The notes under the pieces are model-generated. The model saw nothing but the letters and a program-made list of their open reading frames with translations, searched no databases and was not told where the DNA came from. A DNA stretch of 64,000 nucleotides from Desulfovibrio intestinalis (GTDB lineage Bacteria > Desulfobacterota > Desulfovibrionia > Desulfovibrionales > Desulfovibrionaceae), in the NCBI RefSeq assembly GCF_014202345.1, contig NZ_JACHGO010000005.1:248001-312000 (forward strand), read 5' to 3'. The position numbers and the translations under genes are program-made. Shown here one piece after another: positions 19,867 through 28,733 of the stretch; position 1 is the first letter of the stretch, and each line of letters starts with the position of its first letter.

Positions 19867-19989
19867 ACTATTTCAAGGCCTATATTGTAGCCAGAGGCAA
19901 GGTAGCTGATCTTTGTCCGATGGCTTTTACCATTCGCGCGGGGCAATGCCGATTACGAGCGAACTGCCCTAAAGCTGAGGGAGAATAAG

Positions 19990-21477
19990 GTGTTCAAATC
20001 ATACCTGCGGACCATACTCATGCTGGCCGCCGCTGCTTTTCTGATTTCGGGATGCAGCTCATACCAGCCAACCAAAAATGCGTGGAAGTCTACCAAGGGC
20101 TTCTGGAATACCTACGTCAGCCCGCCGGCATCGGTGGACTATGACGAAAAGGGAGAACTGTCGCCGCAGGCTCTGGCCCTGACGCACAGCATGATGGGCA
20201 TTGACATTGAATTGAGTCGCCTTGAGCGTGTCATGATGAACGCGGACAAACCGCCGACCCGTGACTGGATAGTTTCGTTTTTCAGCAATTTCCCTTGGGT
20301 TAGCGGTTTTGCTGGCGTAAAATACGACGGCACAATCCTTGGGCAGGAACCTGCCACCCCGATGAAGCAGCTTGATTTCATTCCCTTGCTTTACGAAGAT
20401 AAAAAACAGAACAGCCGTGCCCTTCGTGCCGACGTTCAGCCTTCGCCACTTGGCCCTGAAATCCTTCTGGCCGCCCCCTTATATGATGGCGTGGACTTCT
20501 TGGGCGTAGTCGCCACATATTTTGATATGCGGGCGCTTATGCAGTATTCTGAAAACTCCAAGAATGTGGTCATTCTCTCTCCCAATGCATTGCTGTGGCC
20601 CGGAAAATACGACTTTGCAGCAACGCCTTTGGCGGGTGTAGACTGGCACGAAGTTGTTACAAAAAGTTCTTCTGGCACCTGCACCAATGTAAATGGCACG
20701 TTCTATTATATGGTACGCTACCTGGGTAACCTGCCTCTTATTTTTGCTGTAGCTGAAAAGGGCACCTTCCCTGAAGGCGATGGCAATGTGGCGCAAGGTT
20801 TGGCCTTTTTCCCAAAAGAGCGTGAAAAGCTGCCTCCGCCGCCTCAGCCTGAGCGCAAGCGTAAAACGCTGGACGGTCCCGACGCAGTCGCCATGCCCAC
20901 ACCCGCCGATGCGGTCAGTCCTTCGGGACAGCCTGTACAGGGTGCGGCTGGAGCATCGCACGATATTCAGCCTGGCAGCGGCGACAGTGTACTGCTCAAG
21001 AACAAAAGGGCTGAGAAAGCCAAAGTTCAAGAACGTCAGCTCGAAGGTGATAACGTTCAAGTTGAAAAGGCTCAAAGGCCAAGACGTGAGGCTGTTGCGC
21101 CTCAGTCCCAGCCCAATGCTGAGATGGAAACACCGCGCGTAGTTGCGCCAAGCCCCTTCGGTCCGCGTGAAGAACGTCCGACCGTGGTAGCGCCGAGTCC
21201 CTTCGGCCCGCGTGACGGCGATGAATCCGAAGCCAAACCCGCTGATGCGAAGCAAGAGGCTCCTGCAACGGACGCCAAAGCTGTCGAAACCGAAGCGAAG
21301 CAGGGTGCAGTAAAAGAACCTGCAACAAAGAAGCCGGAAACTTCTGCCCCCGCGGAAGTGAAAGCACCGTCTGACTCCGGCGGGGCTTCGCCCAAAGCCA
21401 GCGAACCGTCGGACAAAGCTGCTGAAACAGATACTTTGCCAGGCGGACGGCCAAGTCCATTTGGGCCACGGAACTGA
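19990..21477 (+). CDS. Proline-rich lipoprotein with repeated PSPFGPR motifs
   Basis: A 495-residue predicted lipoprotein: signal MLAAAAFLISGC with lipobox ISGC, so likely anchored in the outer or inner membrane. Residues about 60-270 look like a Cache/PAS-type sensor-like domain (SFFSNFPWVSGFAGVKYDG, later YMVRYLGNLPLIFAVAEKG). The C-terminal 200 residues are low complexity, rich in Pro/Ala/Lys/Glu, and contain the unit (V)APSPFGPR twice in tandem and once more at the very C-terminus (RPSPFGPRN). Start is GTG 19990 after GAGGGAG. A strong terminator follows. Function unknown. Confidence 0.7.
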   Translation: MFKSYLRTILMLAAAAFLISGCSSYQPTKNAWKSTKGFWNTYVSPPASVDYDEKGELSPQALALTHSMMGIDIELSRLERVMMNADKPPTRDWIVSFFSNFPWVSGFAGVKYDGTILGQEPATPMKQLDFIPLLYEDKKQNSRALRADVQPSPLGPEILLAAPLYDGVDFLGVVATYFDMRALMQYSENSKNVVILSPNALLWPGKYDFAATPLAGVDWHEVVTKSSSGTCTNVNGTFYYMVRYLGNLPLIFAVAEKGTFPEGDGNVAQGLAFFPKEREKLPPPPQPERKRKTLDGPDAVAMPTPADAVSPSGQPVQGAAGASHDIQPGSGDSVLLKNKRAEKAKVQERQLEGDNVQVEKAQRPRREAVAPQSQPNAEMETPRVVAPSPFGPREERPTVVAPSPFGPRDGDESEAKPADAKQEAPATDAKAVETEAKQGAVKEPATKKPETSAPAEVKAPSDSGGASPKASEPSDKAAETDTLPGGRPSPFGPRN

Positions 21478-21493
21478 CGCATATCAACTAACG

Positions 21494-21524
21494 CTTGCGC
21501 CGCCCCGGGGCGGCGCAAGTTTTT
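21494..21524 (+). terminator. Intrinsic terminator after the lipoprotein gene
   Basis: Perfect 26-nt palindrome with arms CTTGCGCCGCCCC / GGGGCGGCGCAAG, followed by TTTTT. Confidence 0.85.
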
Positions 21525-21560
21525 CTGTTCACGGAACTTTTTTCTGTTGCAGGAGGCCAT

Positions 21561-22574
21561 ATGGCTGACATCACGGTCACGGAACATCTGCTGCTGCACC
21601 AAAAGCGCACCCCACAAGCTACAGGACAATTCACCGGCCTGTTGTACGACCTTATTCTTTCCGGCAAGAGCATTTCTCGCCGGATCAATAAAGCTGGACT
21701 TTTGGATATTCTTGGCGGCACAGGGGAAGTAAACGTTCAGGGCGAAAACGTACAAAAAATGGATACTATCGCCAACCGCATCCTGCTTTACCGCATGGAG
21801 CGTTGCGGTGCTTTATGCGCCATGAGTTCGGAAGAAGAGGCGGAACTTATCCGCGTCAGCCCTGAATTCCCGCGCGGCGACTACATCCTCATTTTTGACC
21901 CTCTGGATGGTTCGTCCAACATTGATGTGAACATCAATGTCGGGACCATTTTTTCCATTTTGCGACGCCCTGAAGGACACTCGGATGAAGTAACTTTGGA
22001 CGAAGTGCTCCAGCCTGGCCTGAAGCAGGTAGCTGCCGGCTACATGTTGTATGGTCCTTCCACCATGCTGGTTCTCAGTACAGGGCAGGGAGTACACGGC
22101 TTTACTTTGGATCCAGGTGTGGGTGAATTTTTACTTTCCCATCCCAATATGTGCATCCCGGAACAGGGGCAAATTTACTCGGTCAACGAAGGCAACTGGA
22201 AGAATTGGGATGCTCCTGCACGCGAGGCCGTCAACTGGTTTCACGGCTGTGAGACCTCGGACGGCAAACCCTACTCCTCACGTTATGTAGGAGCCCTTGT
22301 TGCCGATTTTCACCGTACCCTGATCAATGGCGGCATATACATGTATCCGTCAGACGCCCACAAGCCCCAAGGCAAGTTGCGCCTCATGTGCGAAGCCGCT
22401 CCTCTTGCTTTTCTGGCGGAACAAGCTGGTGGCAAAGCCAGCGACGGCAGGGGGCGTATTCTCGAACGGGTGCCTGACCGTCTGCATGCGCGTACTCCAT
22501 TGTTCATCGGTTCCGTTAAAGACGTTGAAGCAGTGGAAAATATTTATGCACGTCATGCCAATCTTGCTATCTGA
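21561..22574 (+). CDS. fbp: Class I fructose-1,6-bisphosphatase
   Basis: Gluconeogenic phosphatase of 337 residues. It shows the metal-binding [13 protein letters not shown] motif, the GTIFSI segment, and the C-terminal GGIYMYPSD and [15 protein letters not shown] signatures typical of the class I enzyme. The ATG at 21561 has AGGAGG 7 nt upstream; the longer open frame begins inside the preceding terminator. Monocistronic, with its own terminator at 22599. Confidence 0.95.
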   Translation: MADITVTEHLLLHQKRTPQATGQFTGLLYDLILSGKSISRRINKAGLLDILGGTGEVNVQGENVQKMDTIANRILLYRMERCGALCAMSSEEEAELIRVSPEFPRGDYILIFDPLDGSSNIDVNINVGTIFSILRRPEGHSDEVTLDEVLQPGLKQVAAGYMLYGPSTMLVLSTGQGVHGFTLDPGVGEFLLSHPNMCIPEQGQIYSVNEGNWKNWDAPAREAVNWFHGCETSDGKPYSSRYVGALVADFHRTLINGGIYMYPSDAHKPQGKLRLMCEAAPLAFLAEQAGGKASDGRGRILERVPDRLHARTPLFIGSVKDVEAVENIYARHANLAI

Positions 22575-22598
22575 CAGTACTGAATTGATTGCTATTCA

Positions 22599-22628
22599 GA
22601 AGCCACGCATGGCGCGGCTTCTTTTTTT
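22599..22628 (+). terminator. Intrinsic terminator after fbp
   Basis: Hairpin GAAGCC...GGCTTC with further G-C pairing inside, followed by seven T. Confidence 0.8.
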
Positions 22629-22645
22629 GTGTAAAGTGAGACCAT

Positions 22646-23704
22646 ATGCTTTGCCTTGGAGTTGAAAGTTCCTGTGATGAAACTGCGCTGGCGCTGGTGG
22701 AGGACGGGGTATTATTGCACTCCGTGCTCGCCACCCAGGCCGACATGCACGCTCTGTTTGGTGGGGTTGTCCCCGAACTGGCCTCGCGCGAGCATTACCG
22801 CTTTGTCGGCTCTCTATTTGATGAGCTGATGCAGCGCACAAGTAAAAGGGCTTCTGATATCGACCTAGTGACAGTAGCTCGCGGGCCGGGGTTGCTGGGC
22901 AGTCTTCTGGTGGGTGTAGCCTTTGCCAAAGGCCTTGCTCTCGGCCTCGGAGCCCGTTTTTTAGGCGTCAATCACCTCCATGCTCACTTGCTGGCAGCAG
23001 GTCTGGAACAACCCCTGACCTTTCCGGCGCTGGGCTTGCTCGTCTCTGGCGGGCACACCCACCTCTACCACATTGAGTCCCCCTGGAAATGCATCCCCCT
23101 TGGTCGAACCCTAGATGATGCGGCAGGAGAGGCCTTTGACAAAGTGGCTAAAGTGCTGGGGCTTTCTTATCCCGGTGGAAAACTGATGGATGCCTTGGCA
23201 AGAGAAGGGCGGGCTGACAGTGTTGTCTTTCCACGGCCCTACCTTGACAATGATAACCTCGACTTCAGTTTCAGCGGGTTGAAAACAGCGGCCAGCAGCC
23301 ACATACAGCAAGCGCTTCAAAGCCCGACATGGCCGCGCCCCTTGTGCTCTGTAGAAGAAGCCCCACACCAGTTGAAAGACTGCTGCGCGGCATTCAATGC
23401 TGCGGTTGTTGATACTCTTTGTAAAAAAACAAAAAGGGCACTGGATAAAATTCCGCAGTTACAAACGCTGATTTTGGCTGGCGGCGTGGCGTGCAATTCA
23501 CTGCTGCGCCAACGCATAACGGCGCTTATGAAAAGCAGGGGGGGCAGAGCCCTCATTCCCAGCCCGCACCTGTGCACAGATAACGCCGCCATGATAGCAT
23601 ATGCAGGATGGCTTTTGGGAAAAGAGGGATTTTACCACCATCTTAATATGGAAACCATCCCCCGAGGACGCGCTGTACCCGATGATATGCAGCGTCGTCC
23701 ATAA
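22646..23704 (+). CDS. tsaD: tRNA threonylcarbamoyladenosine transferase TsaD
   Basis: Catalytic subunit that attaches threonylcarbamoyl to A37 of ANN-decoding tRNAs. The 352-residue ASKHA protein has [13 protein letters not shown] at the N-terminus, metal-binding [19 protein letters not shown], and the closing [10 protein letters not shown] and [11 protein letters not shown] motifs. Starts at ATG 22646 behind a weak GTGAGA. It is directly downstream of the fbp terminator. Confidence 0.95.
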   Translation: MLCLGVESSCDETALALVEDGVLLHSVLATQADMHALFGGVVPELASREHYRFVGSLFDELMQRTSKRASDIDLVTVARGPGLLGSLLVGVAFAKGLALGLGARFLGVNHLHAHLLAAGLEQPLTFPALGLLVSGGHTHLYHIESPWKCIPLGRTLDDAAGEAFDKVAKVLGLSYPGGKLMDALAREGRADSVVFPRPYLDNDNLDFSFSGLKTAASSHIQQALQSPTWPRPLCSVEEAPHQLKDCCAAFNAAVVDTLCKKTKRALDKIPQLQTLILAGGVACNSLLRQRITALMKSRGGRALIPSPHLCTDNAAMIAYAGWLLGKEGFYHHLNMETIPRGRAVPDDMQRRP

Positions 23705-23738
23705 TGCGCTGAAGACCAGTCTAAAACATGAGATTATC

Positions 23739-23767
23739 TTGACAGTCAGGTCGTTGGAACCTACTCT
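23739..23767 (+). promoter_or_regulatory. Candidate sigma70 promoter for trxA-trxB-bamD
   Basis: TTGACA (23739-23744), 17-nt spacer, TACTCT (23762-23767), about 105 nt upstream of the trxA start. Pattern-based only. Confidence 0.5.
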
Positions 23768-23872
23768 TACTCAATACAGAGGCCTATGTTTTTTGGCCCT
23801 TGGCTTCGTTTTTCTTTTCTGCGCGCTCCCGAGAGCAGCAGTGCTACACATAGCAACATAAGGAGTATAGTT

Positions 23873-24196
23873 ATGGCTGAACAGGTCACAGACGCCACCT
23901 TTGAAAGTGTTGTTCTTAAGTCCGATCTGCCGGTTCTGCTTGACTTCTGGGCTCCCTGGTGCGGCCCTTGCCGTGCGGTTGGTCCCATTATTGATGAACT
24001 TTCCACTGAATATGCTGGAAAGGTGCGCATTGTAAAAATGAATGTGGATGAAAACCCCGCCACTCCCACAAAGTTTGGCATCCGGGCCATCCCCACACTG
24101 GTGCTTTTCAAGAACGGTGAAACTGTTGAACAGATTACTGGCGCGGTAACTAAGGCTGCCATGAAAGACCTGCTCGACAACAAGGCTCTGGCATGA
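23873..24196 (+). CDS. trxA: Thioredoxin
   Basis: A 107-residue cytoplasmic disulfide reductase with the canonical active site WCGPC (C30, C33), cis-proline region [12 protein letters not shown] and the usual beta-alpha-beta layout. The ATG at 23873 follows TAAGGAG; the upstream open extension is not conserved. Overlaps trxB by 4 nt (ATGA), so the thioredoxin and its reductase are coupled. Confidence 0.96.
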   Translation: MAEQVTDATFESVVLKSDLPVLLDFWAPWCGPCRAVGPIIDELSTEYAGKVRIVKMNVDENPATPTKFGIRAIPTLVLFKNGETVEQITGAVTKAAMKDLLDNKALA

Positions 24197-25119
24197 AATC
24201 GTATGATGCCGTTGTGATCGGCGGCGGCCCTGCCGGCGTCACCGCAGCCATGTATTTGGCGCGGTCCGGTTGCAGCGTTCTTCTGCCCGAGCGACTGACC
24301 TCAGGTGGCCAATTGCTACAGACCGAGGCGCTGGAGAATTATCCGGGCTTTCCCAAGGGCATCAAGGGCTACGAACTTGCTGACCTTTTCACAGAGCATC
24401 TTGAAGGTTTGACGGTAGACAGGCCCGCCATTGTAGTGGAGTCCATTACCGGTTCGGCGGGCCAGTTTACCGTGCACACTGATGACGAAGATTACCTGTG
24501 CAAAACTGTGCTTGTATGCTCCGGCGCCAAGCACCGTACCCTTGGCCTGGAGGGCGAAGAAAAACTGCGTGGGCGCGGTCTTTCTTACTGCGCCCTTTGC
24601 GATGGAAATTTCTATCGCAACCAGACCGTAGCCGTGGCTGGCGGCGGAAATGCTGCCCTGGAAGAAAGTCTTTATCTTTCCAAAATTGTCGGCAAAATAC
24701 ACCTTATTCATCGGCGTGACAGCTTCCGCGGGCTCAAAGTCTATGAAGACAGGCTCGAAAGTATGCCAGAAAAGGTAAATATCATGCGCAGTTCGGTTAT
24801 TACCAAACTGCACGGTAATGATGCGCTGACAGGTCTGACCGTAAAGAATCTCCAAACCGGCCATGAAGAGCTGTTGCCAGTTGATGGGCTTTTCGTTTAT
24901 GTAGGCTTTGCTCCTGTTACAAACTTTCTGCCGCAAGGCATTGAGCTTGATGAACAGGGCTTTATAGTGACTGATACAGAAATGCGCACCAATATCCCCG
25001 GCATCTTTGCCGCTGGCGACATTCGCTCAAAGCTGTGCCGCCAGGTTATCACTGCCGCCGGCGATGGCGCAACCGCCGCACAAGCGGCATTTGTATTCTT
25101 GGAACAGCTCCATGCATAA
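24193..25119 (+). CDS. trxB: Thioredoxin reductase
   Basis: A 308-residue flavoprotein that reduces thioredoxin. FAD site [10 protein letters not shown] at the N-terminus, redox-active CALC (C133, C136) in the family context [10 protein letters not shown], a second nucleotide-binding site [15 protein letters not shown], and the terminal [11 protein letters not shown]. The nucleotide-binding residues after the second glycine loop are HRRDSFR, close to the NADPH-type HRR..R motif. Coupled to trxA upstream and overlapping bamD by 8 nt. Confidence 0.95.
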   Translation: MKSYDAVVIGGGPAGVTAAMYLARSGCSVLLPERLTSGGQLLQTEALENYPGFPKGIKGYELADLFTEHLEGLTVDRPAIVVESITGSAGQFTVHTDDEDYLCKTVLVCSGAKHRTLGLEGEEKLRGRGLSYCALCDGNFYRNQTVAVAGGGNAALEESLYLSKIVGKIHLIHRRDSFRGLKVYEDRLESMPEKVNIMRSSVITKLHGNDALTGLTVKNLQTGHEELLPVDGLFVYVGFAPVTNFLPQGIELDEQGFIVTDTEMRTNIPGIFAAGDIRSKLCRQVITAAGDGATAAQAAFVFLEQLHA

Positions 25120-25843
25120 AAAATTGTTACGCTCCTTTCTGCTTGCCATGAGTATATTCATGGTATCCGGTTGCGGCATCATTGACATGATTTATTTGCC
25201 GCCCGCCGAAGACACTGCGCAGGAAATTTTTGAAGCCGCCAACGACGCCATGAGTGAAAAAAATTATGTGCGTGCCGTGGAGCTGTATAACAAACTGCGT
25301 GATACTTACCCATTCAGCCCTTATACCATAGATGCAGAACTTTCTTTGGGTGACGCCTACTTCCTTGATGAGGAGTACGAGCTTGCCACTGAAAGCTACA
25401 AGGATTTCGAATCCCTGCACCCAAGGCATGAGGCCATCCCCTATGTGCTGTACCAGACGGGCATGTCCCTGATGAAGCAGTTCCGTTCCGTTGACAGGGC
25501 CACTACAGAGCTTCAGGAAGCTTACGATTACTTCAATCGTTTGCACCAAATGTATCCCGACTCTCCCTACGCCAAGGGCGCGGAAGAACACATGCTGACT
25601 TGCCGCAAACTCATGGCTGAACACGAGCTTTATATTGCTGATGTGTTCTGGCACATGAAAAAATACGGTCCGGCATGGCATCGTTACGAATTTATCATGA
25701 AGAACTTCCAGGATGTGCCGGAAGTGGCTGAGCATGCCAAAGAAAAAAGCTTGGTGGCCTACCACAACTACAAGGAAGAACAGGCCAAAGAGACACGCCA
25801 GAAGCGGCAAGGCTCTTGGCGAGACTGGTTCAAATGGTTGTAA
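25112..25843 (+). CDS. bamD: Outer-membrane assembly lipoprotein BamD
   Basis: Part of the BAM complex inserting beta-barrel proteins in the outer membrane. The 243-residue precursor has a lipoprotein signal ending VSGC (Cys about 20) and four to five TPR-like repeats, including [35 protein letters not shown] and the final [11 protein letters not shown] unit. Start ATG 25112 lies inside the end of trxB (8-nt overlap). Its co-transcription with the thioredoxin pair is unusual but clear from the overlap. An intrinsic terminator follows. Confidence 0.88.
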   Translation: MHKKLLRSFLLAMSIFMVSGCGIIDMIYLPPAEDTAQEIFEAANDAMSEKNYVRAVELYNKLRDTYPFSPYTIDAELSLGDAYFLDEEYELATESYKDFESLHPRHEAIPYVLYQTGMSLMKQFRSVDRATTELQEAYDYFNRLHQMYPDSPYAKGAEEHMLTCRKLMAEHELYIADVFWHMKKYGPAWHRYEFIMKNFQDVPEVAEHAKEKSLVAYHNYKEEQAKETRQKRQGSWRDWFKWL

Positions 25844-25854
25844 GAACGTAAATT

Positions 25855-25879
25855 AAAGCCCCTTCGGGGGCTTTTTTTT
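25855..25879 (+). terminator. Intrinsic terminator after bamD
   Basis: AAAGCCCC-TTCG-GGGGCTTT with a stable UUCG tetraloop, then a T-run. Confidence 0.9.
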
Positions 25880-25896
25880 ACCAATGGAGTTACTCA

Positions 25897-27345
25897 ATGG
25901 TTGAGTCTTTGGAAGCTGGTGCTGAAAAAAAACGGGCGGCGCTCACATCGCTTTGGGCCGCCTTTGCCCTCACAGCCGTTAAACTTATCGTTGGCTTGCA
26001 AACCAACAGCCTTGGCATCCTGTCAGAGGCTTTGCATAGCGGCCTGGATCTTCTGGCTGCCGCCATCACATTGGCAGCTGTGCGCATAGCTTCCAAGCCA
26101 GCTGACGCGCGCCACCCGTATGGCCACGGCAAGGTAGAAAATCTTTCGGCACTGGCCGAAACTCTGCTTTTGTTCCTTACCTGCATATGGGTTGTTTATG
26201 AAGGTGTACAGCGCCTTATGGCTGGCGATACCCCTGTGACACCTTCATTATGGGGCGTGGGCGTTATGGCCCTGTCTATCATTATTGACGTGAACAGAGT
26301 GCGAATCCTGCGCCGTGTGGCTAAAAAATACAAAAGCCAGGCGCTTGAAGCAGACGCGCTGCATTTTTCAACAGATATTCTGTCTTCAGCTGTGGTACTT
26401 GTGGGCGTTCTTGCGGTTTGGGTTGCTTCTGAACTCAGCCTGCCAGCCCCTTTACATGAAATGCTGGTTCAGGCCGACACGGTTGCAGCTTTACTGGTGG
26501 CCTTAATCATTTTTCGGGCAAGCGTTCGCATGGCGATGCAAGCGGTCGATACGCTGATGGATTCAGGATCTACCCGTGAACGACTGGCAATCATTGCAGC
26601 TGTGACAGAAGTGCAAGGCATTACCGATGTCCGGGATGTGCGCCTGCGCTCCAGTGGGCCCATCAATTTTGTTGATCTGACTGTAGGCGTGGAGCCGGGA
26701 ATCAAGGTAAGCGAAGGACATCGGCTGGCGCATGAAGCGGAACAGGCGGTAGCTCTGGTGCTGGATGGGGCAGATGTTACCATTCATGTTGAACCGCACA
26801 GTGCCGACGAAGCCAGACATTGTGACCCCTTTGCTCTGGTGCAGCACACGGCATGGAGTCATGGCCTTGCCGTGCACAACGTGCAAATTCTGCGTTCACC
26901 TGAAAGTTGCCATATTGAGCTGCATATTGAACTGCCCGGCAGCATGCCCTTTGTTCAAGCATACAAGCGAGTCAAAGATTTCGAGGATGCCCTGCGTGCG
27001 GCAATTCCCCAGGTCGAGGTAGTGAGTCACCTTGAGCCAGAGGGAGCGGCCTGTGCCTTGGCCTACGGAGCTTCGGTGTCCCTGTCCTATGCAGAAATGG
27101 CGTGGCGTGAAATTGAAACCGCTGTGGCCAAAGAACCCCTGGTCACAGCCCCTCACAAATTCTCAACGTACGAGCTGCCGGAGCAGGGGGTTTGCATTTC
27201 CTTTCATTGCGATGTTGATCCCGTTTTGAATGTAGAAGAGGCGCACACAATATGCATGCGCCTCGAAAAGCAGTTACGAATCAGCATCCCACAGCTGGGA
27301 CGCATTATTATACACATGGAGCCCGGCACAAAGCCCGCAGCATGA
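25897..27345 (+). CDS. Cation diffusion facilitator (CDF) transporter with extended C-terminus
   Basis: Exports divalent metals such as Zn, Fe or Mn by proton exchange. The 482-residue protein has six predicted membrane helices with metal sites HSGLD in helix 2 and HFSTD in helix 5, and the family loop HPYGHGKVEN. The cytoplasmic ZT dimerisation domain (about 210-300) is followed by roughly 180 more residues that look like one or two further ZT-like units (VQILRSPESCHIELHIELPG, then HFHCDVDPVLNVEEAHTIC-like). Total length is well above the usual 300. Start ATG 25897 after TGGAG. Confidence 0.88.
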   Translation: MVESLEAGAEKKRAALTSLWAAFALTAVKLIVGLQTNSLGILSEALHSGLDLLAAAITLAAVRIASKPADARHPYGHGKVENLSALAETLLLFLTCIWVVYEGVQRLMAGDTPVTPSLWGVGVMALSIIIDVNRVRILRRVAKKYKSQALEADALHFSTDILSSAVVLVGVLAVWVASELSLPAPLHEMLVQADTVAALLVALIIFRASVRMAMQAVDTLMDSGSTRERLAIIAAVTEVQGITDVRDVRLRSSGPINFVDLTVGVEPGIKVSEGHRLAHEAEQAVALVLDGADVTIHVEPHSADEARHCDPFALVQHTAWSHGLAVHNVQILRSPESCHIELHIELPGSMPFVQAYKRVKDFEDALRAAIPQVEVVSHLEPEGAACALAYGASVSLSYAEMAWREIETAVAKEPLVTAPHKFSTYELPEQGVCISFHCDVDPVLNVEEAHTICMRLEKQLRISIPQLGRIIIHMEPGTKPAA

Positions 27346-27363
27346 AGAACCGAAAATATCTTG

Positions 27364-27963
27364 CTACAGAGCTTTAAAGGTCGGTTCTTCAACGCCAGCG
27401 GCTTCAGCCAATGAACGCCACAAATTTTCAATACCAAAGCGACTGCTGGATGACGTCAACACGGGGCAGATACCAACGATGTCTTGCCACTCTTTTTGCC
27501 TGAATGCGCGTTCCTTCTGGTTGCATTTATCAACTTTAGTCAGAATGGGCACCAAGTGCAGGCGATTTCTTTGGGCAAACGCAGCCAGGTTCAGATCAAG
27601 CTGCTGGGGTGGCAGGCGGCAGTCAAGCAACAAAGCCAAAGCCTTAAGGCTGGAACATTCAACCAAATACTTCTCCAGCAGCCGAGCCCATTTTTCTCTT
27701 TCACTGTGGCTGGCGCGTGCGTAGCCATAACCAGGCAAATCCACAAGGTAAAAGCCCAATGGCTCTACCATGTAAAAATTGACAGAGCGCGTTTTGCCTG
27801 GCGTCGAGCTGACCTTGGCCAATTTCTTTCTCCCTGCCAGTGCGTTGACAAGAGAGGACTTTCCTACATTTGACCGACCAGCAAGGGCTATCTGTGCTTC
27901 AGGCCGGGCCGTCAGCTGATCCAATGTATAAGCAGTGCTTTCCAGCGTAAGACTGATAGCCAT
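27364..27963 (-). CDS. engB: Ribosome biogenesis GTP-binding protein EngB/YsxC
   Basis: Essential GTPase in large ribosomal subunit assembly, 199 residues. G1 [11 protein letters not shown]2 region [12 protein letters not shown]3 DLPGYGYA and G4 TKVDK are all present. The start at ATG 27963 ([10 protein letters not shown]) follows TGAGG; the frame runs on to 28095 but lacks conservation and crosses the promoter region of the divergent efp. Convergent with the CDF gene. Confidence 0.95.
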   Translation of the reverse strand: MAISLTLESTAYTLDQLTARPEAQIALAGRSNVGKSSLVNALAGRKKLAKVSSTPGKTRSVNFYMVEPLGFYLVDLPGYGYARASHSEREKWARLLEKYLVECSSLKALALLLDCRLPPQQLDLNLAAFAQRNRLHLVPILTKVDKCNQKERAFRQKEWQDIVGICPVLTSSSSRFGIENLWRSLAEAAGVEEPTFKAL

Positions 27964-27995
27964 AAAAACCTCATGTGATACTTGAGAGTTGAGTG

Positions 27996-28024
27996 TTGAC
28001 AACCGTTCGACTTTCGGCAAATAT
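27996..28024 (+). promoter_or_regulatory. Candidate promoter for efp
   Basis: TTGACA (27996-28001), 17-nt spacer, AAATAT (28019-28024), in the divergent engB-efp gap. The -10 match is weak. Confidence 0.4.
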
Positions 28025-28151
28025 TTACTGTTCGGAAACGTGATTTTCTTAAAATTGCTTCTGAACAAGGTAGCCGCTCTTGCCCTTGTTGGCAAATGTC
28101 CGGCCTTACTGCCAGTTTATGCCGGTACGCGGCGACAAGTAGGAGGTAACT

Positions 28152-28709
28152 ATGTATTCAACCACGGATTTTCGCAAGGGCCTTAAAATCGAAGTCGAAG
28201 GCACGCCCTACGAAATTGTGGATTTCCAGCACTTCAAGCCCGGCAAGGGCGGTGCTATGGTGCGCACCAAGTTGCGCAACATTCTCACTGGACGCATGCA
28301 GGACATCACGTTCCGGTCCGGCGAAAAGGTCGGCAAGCCTGACCTTGAAACCCGTGACATGCAGTTCCTGTATCGCCAGGATGATGAACTCATTTTTATG
28401 GACATGACCACCTATGAGCAAATTCAGATGCCCATCTCCACCACGGATGGCAAAGAAGGCTTTTTGAAGGATGGTCAAGAGTGCCGTGTGCTGCTTTACA
28501 GGGGCAGCCCGCTTGATATCGACATCCCCGTCAGCCTGGTACTGACTGTTGTGGAAACAGAGCCGGGCGCCAAGGGTGATACGGTCAGCAACGTCACCAA
28601 GGCCGCCAAGCTTGAAACAGGTCTTGTAGTGCAGGTGCCCATTTTCGTAAACGAAGGTGACCGCGTTAAAGTGGACACCCGTTCCAAGGAATACCTGGGC
28701 CGGGAATAA
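28152..28709 (+). CDS. efp: Translation elongation factor P
   Basis: Relieves ribosome stalling at polyproline. The 185-residue protein has the KOW-like N-terminal domain with [15 protein letters not shown] (Lys of the PGKG loop is the usual modification site) and two OB domains, ending in the [11 protein letters not shown] signature. Strong AGGAGGT ribosome site. Directly followed by ftsK. Confidence 0.96.
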   Translation: MYSTTDFRKGLKIEVEGTPYEIVDFQHFKPGKGGAMVRTKLRNILTGRMQDITFRSGEKVGKPDLETRDMQFLYRQDDELIFMDMTTYEQIQMPISTTDGKEGFLKDGQECRVLLYRGSPLDIDIPVSLVLTVVETEPGAKGDTVSNVTKAAKLETGLVVQVPIFVNEGDRVKVDTRSKEYLGRE

Positions 28710-28733
28710 TGACTGGTTCGGGAGGGTAGCCCT

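Noticed and set aside
20479..21255. 258-codon minus-strand open frame
   Set aside because: Antisense to the proline-rich lipoprotein, an artefact of its repetitive, GC-biased coding.
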